Below, in pieces: positions 28,242-40,149 of a stretch of 40,816 bases of DNA. Under the pieces are notes generated by a model. It was not told where the DNA came from. It searched no databases and saw only the letters and a list, made by a program, of their open reading frames with translations. The position numbers and the translations under genes were made by a program. The DNA comes from Rubrivivax sp. Lineage in GTDB: Bacteria > Pseudomonadota > Gammaproteobacteria > Burkholderiales > Burkholderiaceae_C. The stretch's first letter is position 1; every line of letters starts with the position of its first letter. Where the stretch lies: positions 1-40,816 of the forward strand of contig JAJTGU010000032.1 in assembly GCA_021297985.1 (NCBI GenBank), written 5' to 3'.

Positions 28242-29213
28242 TCAGCGCTCCTGCAGACCGGCGTCGATGACCACCTGCCTGAGCTTGGCAAACTCGCTCA
28301 GCGCGAAGCCGCGGAAGGCGGTGGCATCGCGCCACACCAGCGGGCTGTTGGCGGCCTGGGCGCGGGCCTTGTAGAGCGTGGTCTCGGTGGCGCGGCGGCA
28401 GGCGGTCTCGAGCTTTCCACGCACGTCAGCCGGCAGGCCCTTCGGCGCGACCAGGCCGCCCCACACCGAGCCGCGCACGGGCACCCCCAGCTCACGCGCT
28501 GACGGAACCGATTCGAAGCCCGGCACGCGCTGGTCGGTCAGCGACATCAACGGCCGCAGCTGGTGCTGCACCGCCACGGGCGGCGTCTCGTTGAAGACCT
28601 CAAGCTCGCCGTTCTTCAGCGGCACCACCATGTCGCCGGTGCTCTTGTAGGGCACGTGCAGTGCATCGACACCATGAAAGCGCCACTGCTGCAGACCGCT
28701 GATGTGCAGGAGGGTGCCAATGCCCGAGGATCCATAGTTGAATGCGCCGGGCTTGGCCTTGGCCGCCGCCACCAGTGCAGCGTAGTCCTTGTGGGGCGAA
28801 CTCGCCGCAACCAGGGTGAGCAACGGCACGTCGTAGGTGCCGCAGAGATAGTCGAAGCTCTCCGGCGTGTAGCCGGTGTTGTCGCGCCGCGCTGGCTGGA
28901 TGACCAGCGGCCCGATCGTGGTCATCGAAAGCGTGTAGCCGTCGGCTTTGGCACGTGCAACGTTGCCCATGCCGATCGACCCGCCAGCGCCCGCCGTGTT
29001 CAACACCACCACGCTTCCACCCAGTTGACGTGCAAACTCGTCGGCCAGGATGCGGGCCATGATGTCGGTCGTGCCGCCGGGCCCGAAGGGCACAACCATC
29101 GTCAGCGGCCGCTCGGGGAAAGTGGGTGCCTGGCCGTGGACCCGGGCGGGAAGCGACGCGAGAACAACCGCGAAGACCACGGCAGGCAGTTGCCAAGGGT
29201 GGACAGCCTTCAT
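28242..29213 (-). CDS. Bug/TctC-family tripartite tricarboxylate transporter substrate-binding protein
   Basis: FPERPLTMVVPFGPGGTTDIMARILADEFARQLGGSVVVLNTAGAGGSIGMGNVARAKADGYTL; start chosen at the Met before the signal peptide. Confidence 0.93.
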   Translation of the reverse strand: MKAVHPWQLPAVVFAVVLASLPARVHGQAPTFPERPLTMVVPFGPGGTTDIMARILADEFARQLGGSVVVLNTAGAGGSIGMGNVARAKADGYTLSMTTIGPLVIQPARRDNTGYTPESFDYLCGTYDVPLLTLVAASSPHKDYAALVAAAKAKPGAFNYGSSGIGTLLHISGLQQWRFHGVDALHVPYKSTGDMVVPLKNGELEVFNETPPVAVQHQLRPLMSLTDQRVPGFESVPSARELGVPVRGSVWGGLVAPKGLPADVRGKLETACRRATETTLYKARAQAANSPLVWRDATAFRGFALSEFAKLRQVVIDAGLQER

Positions 29214-29243
29214 GTTGCAGCTCCGTTCGTTCGGCCAAGGGAA

Positions 29244-29260
29244 TGCAGGTGCGACCTGCA
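29244..29260. promoter_or_regulatory. Perfect inverted repeat upstream of the Bug SBP
   Basis: TGCAGGT-GCG-ACCTGCA, 30 bp upstream of the start codon. Confidence 0.45.
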
Positions 29261-29380
29261 GGCACAGGCCCTTGCCCACGGAATTATGAGCACGCGGCCC
29301 CTGAACCGCGTGCCGGACTAACCCCCTCCCTGACTTTCGGTCTGTTGCTCGCGGGCCCGGCCGGCCCGCGATGCACCGGC

Positions 29381-30634
29381 TCAGGGGCGGCTGCGGCGCT
29401 GCGCCGCGCCAGCCATGGCAGCCAGGCCCAGGAGCATCAACGCGTAGGTGGCCGGTTCAGGCACCACGGCGGCCACACCGATGTCCGGGTGGTCGGTGAA
29501 GAAGCCATCCATGCCCAGGGCCAGGAAGGCCTGCACCTGGCCGGTCATGTTGCCCAGGTCGGCCGGGTTGGCGCTGCTGTCGAACTCGTTCGGCAGGAAG
29601 ATGTTCTCGGCGCGGAAGGTCCAGCCATGCACCTCGAGCCCCTTGGCGTGCGCGTCGGACACCAGCGTGGTCGGAGTGCCCAGCCTGCCGCCCACCAGCG
29701 GAATCATCAGATTGGTGTTGGCACCGACGCCCTGGGCGTAGTCGTTGATGAAGTCCAGGCCGCCGGGCGTGGCCAGGTCGGCATAGGTGCGTGGGTCACC
29801 GGCCACCGTGAAGTCGTACGGCCGGCCGCCGCTGCTGAGCAGTTGCACGACTCGGATGTCGGTCAGCGGGGCCATGTACTGCAGGTTGCTGACCTCGAAA
29901 CTCTGGATGTACACCGGCGCGCCCGCCGTATTGCCGTAGTTGGCGTGCAAGGTCTGCAGCAGACGATCTTCCATGCTCTGCAGGTTGTTGGCCTGCGTGT
30001 GGGCGGCAAAGAAGGTCGGGTGCTTGGTCTCGGGGTAGATGCCGATCGGCCGGCCGAGCTCGATGCTCTTGGCCTTGGCCAGGTCGATCACCTCTTGCAG
30101 CGTCGGGATGACGAACTGGTCGTTGTAGGCGTTGTTGGCGGTGCGCAGGTCGCGCAGCCGCTCCTGGGCGCGGATGTCGCTGCGGATCTCCGCGGCCGTG
30201 AAGTCCTCGGCCCACCAGCCGGCGACCCTGACGCCGTCCAGGGTCTTCACGGTCAGTCGGTTGGCGTACTGCGGCAGCTGCCACACGTTGGTGCTGGTGT
30301 CGGTGCGGTTGATCACCGGCGCGCCGTTGACGAGCACGATGTTGCCGGCCGCGTCGAGGTTCACGCGCGCCAGCATCGGCTCGTGACGGGCGAGCAGCTC
30401 GCCGTCCTTGGTCATCACCAGGTCGGGCTCGATGTAGTGGGCGCCCTGCTGGATGGCCAGGGTGTAGGCCTCCAGCGTGTGCTCGGGGCGGTAGCCCGAT
30501 GCGCCGCGGTGGCCGATGACGATGGGCGCGGCGCCGTTGAGCGTGCCGGCCGCCACGGCGGGCAGCGGGGCCAAGGTCGATGCCGTTGCGGCGGCCACGG
30601 CGAGCAAGGTCAGGGTCGGGCTGATGAAGGACAT
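29381..30634 (-). CDS. Secreted glycerophosphodiester phosphodiesterase with PEP-CTERM sorting signal
   Basis: VIGHRGASGYRPEHTLEAYTLAIQQGAHYIEPDLVMTKDG; C-terminus VVPEPATYALMLLGLAAMAGAAQRRSRP. Confidence 0.93.
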   Translation of the reverse strand: MSFISPTLTLLAVAAATASTLAPLPAVAAGTLNGAAPIVIGHRGASGYRPEHTLEAYTLAIQQGAHYIEPDLVMTKDGELLARHEPMLARVNLDAAGNIVLVNGAPVINRTDTSTNVWQLPQYANRLTVKTLDGVRVAGWWAEDFTAAEIRSDIRAQERLRDLRTANNAYNDQFVIPTLQEVIDLAKAKSIELGRPIGIYPETKHPTFFAAHTQANNLQSMEDRLLQTLHANYGNTAGAPVYIQSFEVSNLQYMAPLTDIRVVQLLSSGGRPYDFTVAGDPRTYADLATPGGLDFINDYAQGVGANTNLMIPLVGGRLGTPTTLVSDAHAKGLEVHGWTFRAENIFLPNEFDSSANPADLGNMTGQVQAFLALGMDGFFTDHPDIGVAAVVPEPATYALMLLGLAAMAGAAQRRSRP

Positions 30635-30864
30635 GGGCTACTCCTGGAGGGGTTCTGGATATGGCGACGGTGAACTTCGGAGTCCGCCGTGCCCAGGGCC
30701 CATGTTCTCGGCTGGACATGTCTTGCTCGCGACGGTGCCAGCCTCTCCACAAAGGCCGAACAGTTCATGAAGTGCGCGATTGCTCCGGGCCGATGGGGCC
30801 AAGGCCATGCGGGCCACCGATGGGCAAGCAACACCCGACCCGACCGGCGACGTGCCGGCGACGA

Positions 30865-31545
30865 TCAACGTGTCGCTGAGCGGACGTCGGTCGCGCGCCG
30901 GAACCACCAGACTGTCGGCGCGATCAGCGGCCGGTACAGGCGGCGCAGCAGCCAGCCCGGCGCGCCGCGACCGCGCTCTTCGAGCGCGACACGCGCCCGC
31001 GGGTGGTCCATGAACGCAAAGGCCGACATTCGGTAGCCCTCGTCCGGGCGGCGGAACTCCAGACGCATCAGGTGCTTGACCCACTTGTAGCCATAGTGCG
31101 CCGGTGCCACCAGGCGCAGCGGTGCGCCATGGGCCCGCGACAGCGGCTCGCCATCCAGCGTGTCGGCGATCAGCACGTCGTCGGCCAGCAAATCCTCGAG
31201 CAGCAGCGCGGTGTAGGCGCCATCGGCCCCGCGCAACTGGACCCGGCCGGCCGCCGGATCGGGGCGGGCCTGCGCGAGCAGCACCCGGTCGTGGAAGTCA
31301 CAGAACCTCACCCCACCCCAGCGCAGCCCTCGCCGGCTCCAGCCAGTGACGCAGTGGAAGTCGCATTCCACCTCGCTTCGCGGCAGGCCGGCGAGCGGGT
31401 CGCGCAGGGTCAAGGTCTTGGCGACGCGACCCTGCACTTCGAGCGTTGGCACCGCCACCCGGTCGGGCAACCGGTGCGCAAACTGCGTCGTGCCGAAACG
31501 CGGAAAGTCGAACCGTTCGCGCTGACCCGGCGGCAAGGGCCGCAT
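30865..31545 (-). CDS. Molybdopterin-dependent oxidoreductase, sulfite-oxidase (SUOX/YedY) family
   Basis: ECDFHCVTGWSRRGLRWGGVRF, GEPLSRAHGAPLRLVAPAHYGYKWVKHLMRLEF. Confidence 0.88.
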   Translation of the reverse strand: MRPLPPGQRERFDFPRFGTTQFAHRLPDRVAVPTLEVQGRVAKTLTLRDPLAGLPRSEVECDFHCVTGWSRRGLRWGGVRFCDFHDRVLLAQARPDPAAGRVQLRGADGAYTALLLEDLLADDVLIADTLDGEPLSRAHGAPLRLVAPAHYGYKWVKHLMRLEFRRPDEGYRMSAFAFMDHPRARVALEERGRGAPGWLLRRLYRPLIAPTVWWFRRATDVRSATR

Positions 31546-31548
31546 CGT

Positions 31549-33765
31549 TCAGGCCACGTTCTTGCGCCCGGCGCGCCAGAGCACGAAGGCAAACTCGTCG
31601 GCCCGTTCGTCGTCGATCTGGCTGCGGGTGCTGCCCAGGCCGTGGCCGGCGTCGAAGCTCACGCGCAACAGGATCGGATTCGCCGAGCGATTGGCCTTCT
31701 GCAGCCGCGCCGCCATCTTGCCCCCGTGCCAGGCCTCGACGCGAGGGTCGGTCATGCCCACGGTCAGCAGCACCGCCGGATAGCGCGTGCCGTCCTTGAC
31801 ATGGAACAGCGCATCCATCGCCTTCAGGCCGGTGAAGCCGTCGCGCTCCTTGACGGTGCCGAACTCGTCGATGTTCGGTGGCCCGTTCTGCGAGAACTCC
31901 GCCCGCAGCGTGTTGCTGACCCCGACGTTGCTGATGACGCCGGCAAACAGGTCCGGCCGCTCCGTCAGCGCGCGGCCGACCGTGATGCCGCCCGCGCTGC
32001 CGCCCTGGATCGTGATCGTGCCCTTGCCCGCCCAGCGCTCCTTCACCAGGTGCTCGCAGCAGTCGATCATGTCGCGCCAGGTGTTGGCCTTGTTGAGCTT
32101 CTGGCCGCCCTTCCACCACCGCTTGCCGTACTCGCCGCCGCCACGCACGTGCGCCACGCAGAACAGGCCGCCGCGCTCGAGCAGTGCCAGGTTGCGCGGG
32201 CTGAAGTACGGATTGGTGCTGATCTGGTAGGAGCCGTAGGCGTTGACCAGGGCCGGGTTGCGGCCGTCGCGCTTGAGGCCCTTCTTGGCGACGATGGACA
32301 GTGGCACCTTGGTGCCGTCGCGGACCACGACGAACACACGCACGGCCTCGTAGCCCGACAGGTCCAGTGACGGTGGCGGCACGATGCCGGCGCGCTCGGT
32401 GCGGCCGGTGGCCGGATCGTGGCGGAAGGTCGTGTATGGCAGCAACCAGCTGGTGCCATCGACAAAACACCCGGCGTCGGCCGTGCTGGCATACAGGCCG
32501 CTGATCGAGCCCTCGAAGCCCAGCGCCACCTTCGACAGCTGAGCGTCCCGCGACAGGCGCCGCAGGCTGTGATAGCCCCCGTCAAGGTCCAGCACGTACA
32601 GCCCGTCACGGGCCAGCGCGATGCCCTCGACCACCAGCGGGCCTTCGGGCACCACGGTCACGGCGCTGGCGTAGCTGCCGGTCGCGAGCGGGGTGCGCAG
32701 CACCTTGCCGTTTTCCGCGCCACGGGTGGTCAGCAGGTACAGGTCGGTCGCGTCGAAGGTGATCGCGGTGACCTCGTCGGCGATGGTGCAGACCTGCCGC
32801 CATTGCGCCCGGCCCAGCACCGCGTTGGCCAGCCGGGCAACGAACACCGGGTTCTCGCGACGCACGCCGCCGTAGAGCACGAGCACTGCCCACTCGCCAT
32901 CGCGACTGGTCTGGACCGAAGGGAACTCGGTCTCGCCCAGCGGGATCGCCGCGTCCTTGCCGAACTGCGCCAGCAGAAGGTCGTCCTTGGGGTCGGCGCC
33001 CAGCTTGTGCAGCAGGGCCGGACTGCGTTTGTAGTAGTCGACCGTGCCCAGTTGTTTCAGGTCGTTGACGCGACCATAGAAGAAGCCCGAGCCATCCGGC
33101 AGCCACGACGGACCGGCGTACTGGGTGCCCGCGATGCGCTCGGGAAGCACGCGCATCGTGTCCACCTCCATCACGTGCAGCACCGAGTTTTCGCTCCCGG
33201 CGGCCGACAGGCCGTAGACCACATGCCTGCCGTCCGGCGAGGCCGACCACCAGTCCAGCGAGATGTGCTTGCCACCCTCGCCCTTCATCGTCGTCGGGTC
33301 GATCAGGATCTTCTCGGCGCCGGCCGTACCCTGGCGCACCGCCAGCTTGAAGTTGTCGGCTCCTGCGGGTCGCACCTGGTAGAAGAGCCGGTCCCCGCAC
33401 TTCTGGACGCCGTAGGCCACGGTCATGCCCCCGGACAGTGCGGCGATGCGCTCCTTCAGGGCGTCGCGCCCGGGGATGCCGCCGAGCACGGCGCGGGCAT
33501 GGGCGTCCTGCCCGCGCATGAAGGGCTCCCAGTCCTTGTCCTTGGGGTTCTCCATCCAGCGGTACGGGTCGACCACGGTCTGGCCAAAGAAGGTCTCTTC
33601 GACGGGTTCGATACGCGCCACGGGTGGCTTGGCAACGGCCGCCTTGGCCGCCGGGGTGCCCGAAGCGTGAGACGCCGCGAGTGTGCTGAGGGGCCAACTG
33701 CCGGCAGTTGCGGCCAGTGCCGCGACATGGCCAAGTGACGAACGGCGGGTGAGCTTGGGATTCAT
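31549..33765 (-). CDS. Prolyl oligopeptidase family (S9A) serine peptidase, probable Tat signal
   Basis: TVVDPYRWMENPKDKDW, SPDGRHVVYGLSAAGSEN, ITIQGGSAGGITVGRAL, SFDAGHGLGSTRSQ; N-terminus MNPKLTRRSSLGHVA. Confidence 0.92.
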   Translation of the reverse strand: MNPKLTRRSSLGHVAALAATAGSWPLSTLAASHASGTPAAKAAVAKPPVARIEPVEETFFGQTVVDPYRWMENPKDKDWEPFMRGQDAHARAVLGGIPGRDALKERIAALSGGMTVAYGVQKCGDRLFYQVRPAGADNFKLAVRQGTAGAEKILIDPTTMKGEGGKHISLDWWSASPDGRHVVYGLSAAGSENSVLHVMEVDTMRVLPERIAGTQYAGPSWLPDGSGFFYGRVNDLKQLGTVDYYKRSPALLHKLGADPKDDLLLAQFGKDAAIPLGETEFPSVQTSRDGEWAVLVLYGGVRRENPVFVARLANAVLGRAQWRQVCTIADEVTAITFDATDLYLLTTRGAENGKVLRTPLATGSYASAVTVVPEGPLVVEGIALARDGLYVLDLDGGYHSLRRLSRDAQLSKVALGFEGSISGLYASTADAGCFVDGTSWLLPYTTFRHDPATGRTERAGIVPPPSLDLSGYEAVRVFVVVRDGTKVPLSIVAKKGLKRDGRNPALVNAYGSYQISTNPYFSPRNLALLERGGLFCVAHVRGGGEYGKRWWKGGQKLNKANTWRDMIDCCEHLVKERWAGKGTITIQGGSAGGITVGRALTERPDLFAGVISNVGVSNTLRAEFSQNGPPNIDEFGTVKERDGFTGLKAMDALFHVKDGTRYPAVLLTVGMTDPRVEAWHGGKMAARLQKANRSANPILLRVSFDAGHGLGSTRSQIDDERADEFAFVLWRAGRKNVA

Positions 33766-33948
33766 GGGCGGGTCGGGGGTGAACGGTGGAACCCGTGAGT
33801 TTCGCGCCTGGCTGCCCTGCCGATGTCCAGCGTGCGACAGATGGCAGTTCGGCGACACCGAGCGGCGGGTCGCACGGTTTTTGCAAGCATGCGCAACCGG
33901 CGCCGGCCAAATCGGCACTCAGTCACAACGACCGTTTAGATTCGCCGC

Positions 33949-34566
33949 ATGGAATCGATGTCAGTGCCCGTCTGGCTGCGGCTTCTGCTGCTGTATGGGC
34001 ACCTGCTTTTGTGCGCCTATGCGCTGCACGCGGTCCTGAAGACCGACTGGCGGGTGCTGCGTCATCGCATCGGTCCGCGGTCGTTGATGCATGTGCACCG
34101 GCGCATTGCGCTGGTCCTGGCGGGACTGTGGCTGAGCGGCCTGGCCATCGTGGCGATCGACCTGGGCGGTGACTGGGCGCAGATCGCCGAGCGACCGAAG
34201 CTGCTGGCCAAGCTGCTGTGCGTGCTGGCCTTGACGGCCAATGCCTTCGTGCTGCGGTTCTACGCCCTGCCCCGCATCGCTGCACTCCAGCCGATGCCGC
34301 CGGCGGAGTTGCGGCTCCTTGCGGTCAGCGGTGCCATCAGCACCACGGGCTGGTTGCTCGCGGCCTTCATCGGCCTGGCCCGGCCGATGGCCGAGTGGAG
34401 TGCCGCGCATACGCTGGGGTTGGTCGCCGCTTCCCTGGGCACCGCGGCGCTGATGGCGATTCGCATCGGCCCCTTGCTGTTGAGCCGATATTCGGCGCTG
34501 CAGGCCAGCCCGCCTTCCGGACAGCGGCCCGAAGTCAGCCCGCCGACGCCGCTGGTGCGGCACTGA
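33949..34566 (+). CDS. Integral membrane protein, function unknown
   Basis: 205 aa with several hydrophobic helices (LLLLYGHLLLCAYAL, IALVLAGLWLSGLAIVAI). Confidence 0.65.
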   Translation: MESMSVPVWLRLLLLYGHLLLCAYALHAVLKTDWRVLRHRIGPRSLMHVHRRIALVLAGLWLSGLAIVAIDLGGDWAQIAERPKLLAKLLCVLALTANAFVLRFYALPRIAALQPMPPAELRLLAVSGAISTTGWLLAAFIGLARPMAEWSAAHTLGLVAASLGTAALMAIRIGPLLLSRYSALQASPPSGQRPEVSPPTPLVRH

Positions 34567-34624
34567 GTTCCACTTTTCGCCCCTGTGCCGACCCGCGCCG
34601 ACCCGGCAACCCTGCACCCGCCCG

Positions 34625-35200
34625 ATGCGCCAAGCCGTTGCCCTGGAACACGCCAGCCGACTCGTCAACCACGGCCCGACGGTGCTGGTCAGCACCCTGC
34701 ACCAGGGCCGACGCAACGTGATGGCCGCGGCCTGGTCGATGCCGGTCGAGTTTGTGCCGCCGCGCATCGCGGTGGTGGTGGACAAGCGCACCTTCACCCG
34801 CGAGTTGCTGGTCGCCAGCGGCGGTTTTGCCCTGAGCCTGCCGGTGCCGGCCCTGGCCGCGATGACCCACGCCGTCGGCAGCGAATCCGGCTGGCAGGAC
34901 GGCCGCTACGTCGACAAGTTCGCCCGCCACGGCATTGCGAGCTTCGATGGCCCGGTCCTGGGCCTGCCACTGGTCGAAGGCTGCTGCGCCTGGCTCGAGC
35001 TGCGCCGCATCGCCGAGCCGCGTGCCGAGCAGGCCTACGACACCGTGTTCGGCGAGGTCGTCTCGGCGCAGGCCGACGACCGCGTCTTCGCCAATGGCCG
35101 ATGGTCCATTGGCGAGCACAACGCCGATCTGCACACGCTGCACCACTTCGGCGGCGGGCACTTCGGCGTGCCGAGCCGGGTCGTCAAGGCGATGGGCTGA
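34625..35200 (+). CDS. Flavin reductase-like (FMN-binding split barrel) protein
   Basis: TVLVSTLHQGRRNVMAAAWSMPVEFVPPRIAVVVDKRTFTRELLVASGGFALSLP. Confidence 0.88.
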   Translation: MRQAVALEHASRLVNHGPTVLVSTLHQGRRNVMAAAWSMPVEFVPPRIAVVVDKRTFTRELLVASGGFALSLPVPALAAMTHAVGSESGWQDGRYVDKFARHGIASFDGPVLGLPLVEGCCAWLELRRIAEPRAEQAYDTVFGEVVSAQADDRVFANGRWSIGEHNADLHTLHHFGGGHFGVPSRVVKAMG

Positions 35201-35224
35201 ACGCCGGGCCGCGATACGTCCCGC

Positions 35225-36664
<1,440 letters not shown>

Positions 36665-36673
36665 ACTCCCGCC

Positions 36674-38905
36674 ATGCCCGTTGTTGCGAAAGAGTTCGAC
36701 CTCCTGATCGAAGGCATGAGCTGCGCGTCGTGCGTGGCCCGTGTCGAGCGCGCCGCGTCGGCCACCGCCGGCGTGCAGCGCATCGAGGTGAACCTCGCGA
36801 CCGAGGTCGCCCGGGTCGAGCTGTCGCCCGGCGCCGAGTCAGGCACGACGCTGGCAGCGGTCCTCGCGGCGCTGGACCATGCCGGCTATCCGTCGCACCT
36901 GAAGGTCGAGGACACGGCCCCATCCACAGCCGACCCGGCCGAGGCTCCGATGCCCGGCCCGGCCACGTGGCGTGTGATCCTGGCGCTGGCACTGGCCGCG
37001 CCGCTGGTTCTGCCGATGCTGCTGATGCCGCTGGGCGTCGACGCGATGCTGCCGCCACTGGCGCAACTGCTGCTGGCCGCGCCGGTGCAGTTCTGGCTCG
37101 GCGCACGCTTCTACGTGTCGGGCTACAAGGCGCTGCGCGACCTCAGCGGCAACATGGACCTGCTGGTGGCGCTGGGGACCAGTGCCGCGTTCGGCCTGAG
37201 CCTGTACCTGATGCTGCGCCACGCCGGGCACGGCACGACGCACCTGTACTTCGAGGCCGCCGCGGTGGTCATTGCGCTGGTGCTGCTGGGCAAGTGGCTG
37301 GAAGCCCGCGCCAAGCGCCAGACCACCGAGGCCATCCGTGCGCTGCAGGCCCTGAGGCCCGAGACCGCCCGCGTGCGCCGTGCCGAGGGTCGCGACGAGG
37401 AAATCCCGATCCACCAGGTCCGACTCGGCGACACCGTGGTCGTGCTGCCCGGCGAGCGTCTGCCGGTGGATGGCGAGGTGCTCGAAGGCCGCAGCGAAGC
37501 CGACGAGTCGCTGATCACCGGCGAGAGCCTGCCGCGGGCCAAAGAGCCCGGCAGCCGCGTCACGGGCGGTGCCATCAACGGCTCGGGCCGGCTGCTGGTG
37601 CGCACGACCGCCGTCGGTGCCGAATCGACGCTGGCGCGCATCGTCCGGCTGGTCGAATCGGCGCAGGCCCGCAAGGCGCCGATCCAGCGCCTGGTCGACC
37701 GGGTCAGTGCCGTCTTCGTGCCGGTGGTGATGGCGCTCGCGCTGCTGACGCTGCTGGCCTGGGGCCTGGCCACCGGCGACTGGGAACACGCCATCGTCAA
37801 CGCCGTGTCGGTGCTCGTGATCGCCTGCCCCTGCGCGCTGGGCCTCGCGACCCCGGCCGCGATCATGGCGGGCACCGGGGTGGCGGCACGCCACGGCATC
37901 CTGATCCAGGACGCCGAAGCGCTGGAGCTGGCGCACCGCGTCGGCATCGTCGCGTTCGACAAGACCGGCACGCTGACCGAAGGCCGGCCCTCGATGCGCG
38001 AATGCCGCGCCGTCGACCCGGGTGCCGATGCCCAGGCGCTGCTGCTGGCCCAGGCCGCGGCGCTGCAAGCCGGCAGCGAACACCCCCTGGCCCGCGCGGT
38101 GCGCGACGCGGCCATCGGTCCGTCAGTCTTGCACGCTGACGACGTCAAGGCCGTGCCCGGACGCGGGGTCTCCGGACGCGTGCAGGGCCAGGAGCTGCGC
38201 CTGGGCAGCGCCGGCTGGATGGCCGAGCTGGGGGTGTCGCTTTCGCCATTGCGCGAACGCGCTGACGCCCTGCAGGCAGAAGGCGCCACGGTGTCCTTCC
38301 TGGCCGCGATGACCCCCGTGCCGCGGCTCCTGGGCCTGCTGGCATTCGGGGATGCGATCAAGCCCGCGTCGGCACCGGCCATCGCCGCGCTTCGGGCTGC
38401 CGGCATCGCCACCGTCCTGGTCAGCGGCGACAACCCCGGCAGTGCCCAGGCGGTGGGCCATGCACTGGGCATCGAGCAGATCCACGCCGAGGTGTTGCCC
38501 GAGCACAAGGCCCGCCTGGTCGAGTCGCTCAAGCGTGGCACCGGCGGCAAGCGCCGCGTCGTGGCGATGGTCGGCGACGGCCTGAACGACGCCGCGGCAC
38601 TGGCCGCCGCCGATGTCGGCATCGCGATGTCCACCGGCACCGACGTGGCGATGCATGCCGCCGGCATCGTGCTGATGCGCGGCGACCCGATGGGTGTGCC
38701 CGCCGCGCTGGACATCGCGCGGCGAACGCACCGGAAGATCCGCCAGAACCTGTTCTGGGCCTTTGCCTACAACGCCATCGGCATCCCGCTCGCGGCCATG
38801 GGCTGGCTGAGCCCGATGGTCGCCGGCGCGGCGATGGCCTTCAGCAGCGTCAGCGTCGTCGCCAACGCCCTGACGCTGCGGCGCTGGCGGCCTCCGGCGG
38901 GGTAG
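36674..38905 (+). CDS. copA: Heavy-metal (Cu+) P-type ATPase
   Basis: HMA motif GMSCASC, CPC in [11 protein letters not shown], phosphorylation site [19 protein letters not shown]. Confidence 0.95.
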   Translation: MPVVAKEFDLLIEGMSCASCVARVERAASATAGVQRIEVNLATEVARVELSPGAESGTTLAAVLAALDHAGYPSHLKVEDTAPSTADPAEAPMPGPATWRVILALALAAPLVLPMLLMPLGVDAMLPPLAQLLLAAPVQFWLGARFYVSGYKALRDLSGNMDLLVALGTSAAFGLSLYLMLRHAGHGTTHLYFEAAAVVIALVLLGKWLEARAKRQTTEAIRALQALRPETARVRRAEGRDEEIPIHQVRLGDTVVVLPGERLPVDGEVLEGRSEADESLITGESLPRAKEPGSRVTGGAINGSGRLLVRTTAVGAESTLARIVRLVESAQARKAPIQRLVDRVSAVFVPVVMALALLTLLAWGLATGDWEHAIVNAVSVLVIACPCALGLATPAAIMAGTGVAARHGILIQDAEALELAHRVGIVAFDKTGTLTEGRPSMRECRAVDPGADAQALLLAQAAALQAGSEHPLARAVRDAAIGPSVLHADDVKAVPGRGVSGRVQGQELRLGSAGWMAELGVSLSPLRERADALQAEGATVSFLAAMTPVPRLLGLLAFGDAIKPASAPAIAALRAAGIATVLVSGDNPGSAQAVGHALGIEQIHAEVLPEHKARLVESLKRGTGGKRRVVAMVGDGLNDAAALAAADVGIAMSTGTDVAMHAAGIVLMRGDPMGVPAALDIARRTHRKIRQNLFWAFAYNAIGIPLAAMGWLSPMVAGAAMAFSSVSVVANALTLRRWRPPAG

Positions 38906-39027
38906 CCGGTCATCCGATCCCAGCGCCGAGCCCGTGCCGCGGATGTGGCCGGCCGCGCTGGCGCTGCGGGGTCCGGCCGTGCGACGACAGCGTCCGCAAC
39001 CTCGCGCCAAAGTGGCAGCATCGCCAC

Positions 39028-40020
39028 GTGAACGACACCCACGAGCCACCCGGACGCGACCAGCCACTGGCGCCCGGACAGCAGGCCGACAAGCCGCTTC
39101 TTGCGCCGTCGACCCGACGTCTGGCGCGCCGGGCGCTGCTGCTGTGGCTAGCCCTGACCGTGCTGCTGGCGGGCTTGCAGCTGCAGACGACCGGCGCGCT
39201 GCCAAGCCCGCTGGACCTGGCGCGGCGCATGGGCGAGTTGCTTCAGGAGAGCTGGCTGTTCCTGGTCGTGCCGCCGCTGGTGATCGCCCCACTGGCGGGC
39301 ATGGCGCCGCTTTTCATTCCGCGGCTGGCCGACTTCGCGGTCGACCGCTGGGCCTTGGGGCGCGAGGTCGGTATCAACATGGGCCTGTTCGCGTTCATGG
39401 GCCTGGGTCTGGCCTGGGCGGGCGTCGGCATCGCCTATGCGCTGGACGGCACCGACCCCTGGGACCACATGCCCGGCGTGACCCCGCCGTACCTCGAGGG
39501 CTTCGTGGCCCGGCATCCGCAGCTGCGGGTCGAGAAGATCAACGGCGTCTACGAAGTCAACCTGACCCACCGCGAGACCGGAGGCTGGCTGCGCCTGGAC
39601 GGCCGGGCGCTGGCGGATGCCGAGGTGCGCCTGGAACGCTGCACCACGACCTGGTCGGCGACGGACTTCGGCGGCCTGCCGCTGCACCCCAAGGCCGAGT
39701 GCCGGCGCGTGCTGACACTGCAGCGCACGGATGAGCCAGTGCGGGTGGTGGTCAGCTTTGGCACCCCGGTCGAGCTGAGCTTTGCCGAACTGCGCCGCTT
39801 CTACGAGGACTGGGCCAAGGCCGCCGGTTTCGAGGCCAGCTTCAGCGGCGGGCCGGCGCGCTGGGACTTCGTCGCCCGGCGCGATGGCCAGCACCGGCAC
39901 CTTCACGTGCCCAACGGACGCTCGCCGGGACCCTCTTTCGTTCTTGAACGCGGGGGTCGGCGTCCACCGACATCGGCGGACCTCGTCGATGCCGAAGCAG
40001 AGGAGGCGCCGGACCGCTGA
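39028..40020 (+). CDS. Hypothetical membrane protein
   Basis: 330-aa ORF, GTG start, N-terminal hydrophobic helices, soluble C-terminal domain; family not recognised. Confidence 0.65.
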   Translation: MNDTHEPPGRDQPLAPGQQADKPLLAPSTRRLARRALLLWLALTVLLAGLQLQTTGALPSPLDLARRMGELLQESWLFLVVPPLVIAPLAGMAPLFIPRLADFAVDRWALGREVGINMGLFAFMGLGLAWAGVGIAYALDGTDPWDHMPGVTPPYLEGFVARHPQLRVEKINGVYEVNLTHRETGGWLRLDGRALADAEVRLERCTTTWSATDFGGLPLHPKAECRRVLTLQRTDEPVRVVVSFGTPVELSFAELRRFYEDWAKAAGFEASFSGGPARWDFVARRDGQHRHLHVPNGRSPGPSFVLERGGRRPPTSADLVDAEAEEAPDR

Positions 40021-40087
40021 CGGCGTTCAGAGTCCAGGTTTCGCCCTCGACAGCGCCCCCTGACAAATGGCGTTCTCAAGCCACCCC

Positions 40088-40117
40088 TTGCCCAAGGCGG
40101 GGTCGGACAACCATAAT
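40088..40117 (+). promoter_or_regulatory. Sigma70-like promoter
   Basis: TTGCCC, 18-bp spacer, CATAAT, 32 bp before ATG 40150. Confidence 0.4.
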
Positions 40118-40149
40118 GCCTACAACGTAATCAATATCAGGAGCCTCCG

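Noticed and set aside
29126-30673. 515-aa plus-strand ORF over the GDPD gene
   Set aside because: Composition typical of an artefact frame; the minus strand encodes a complete GDPD with PEP-CTERM
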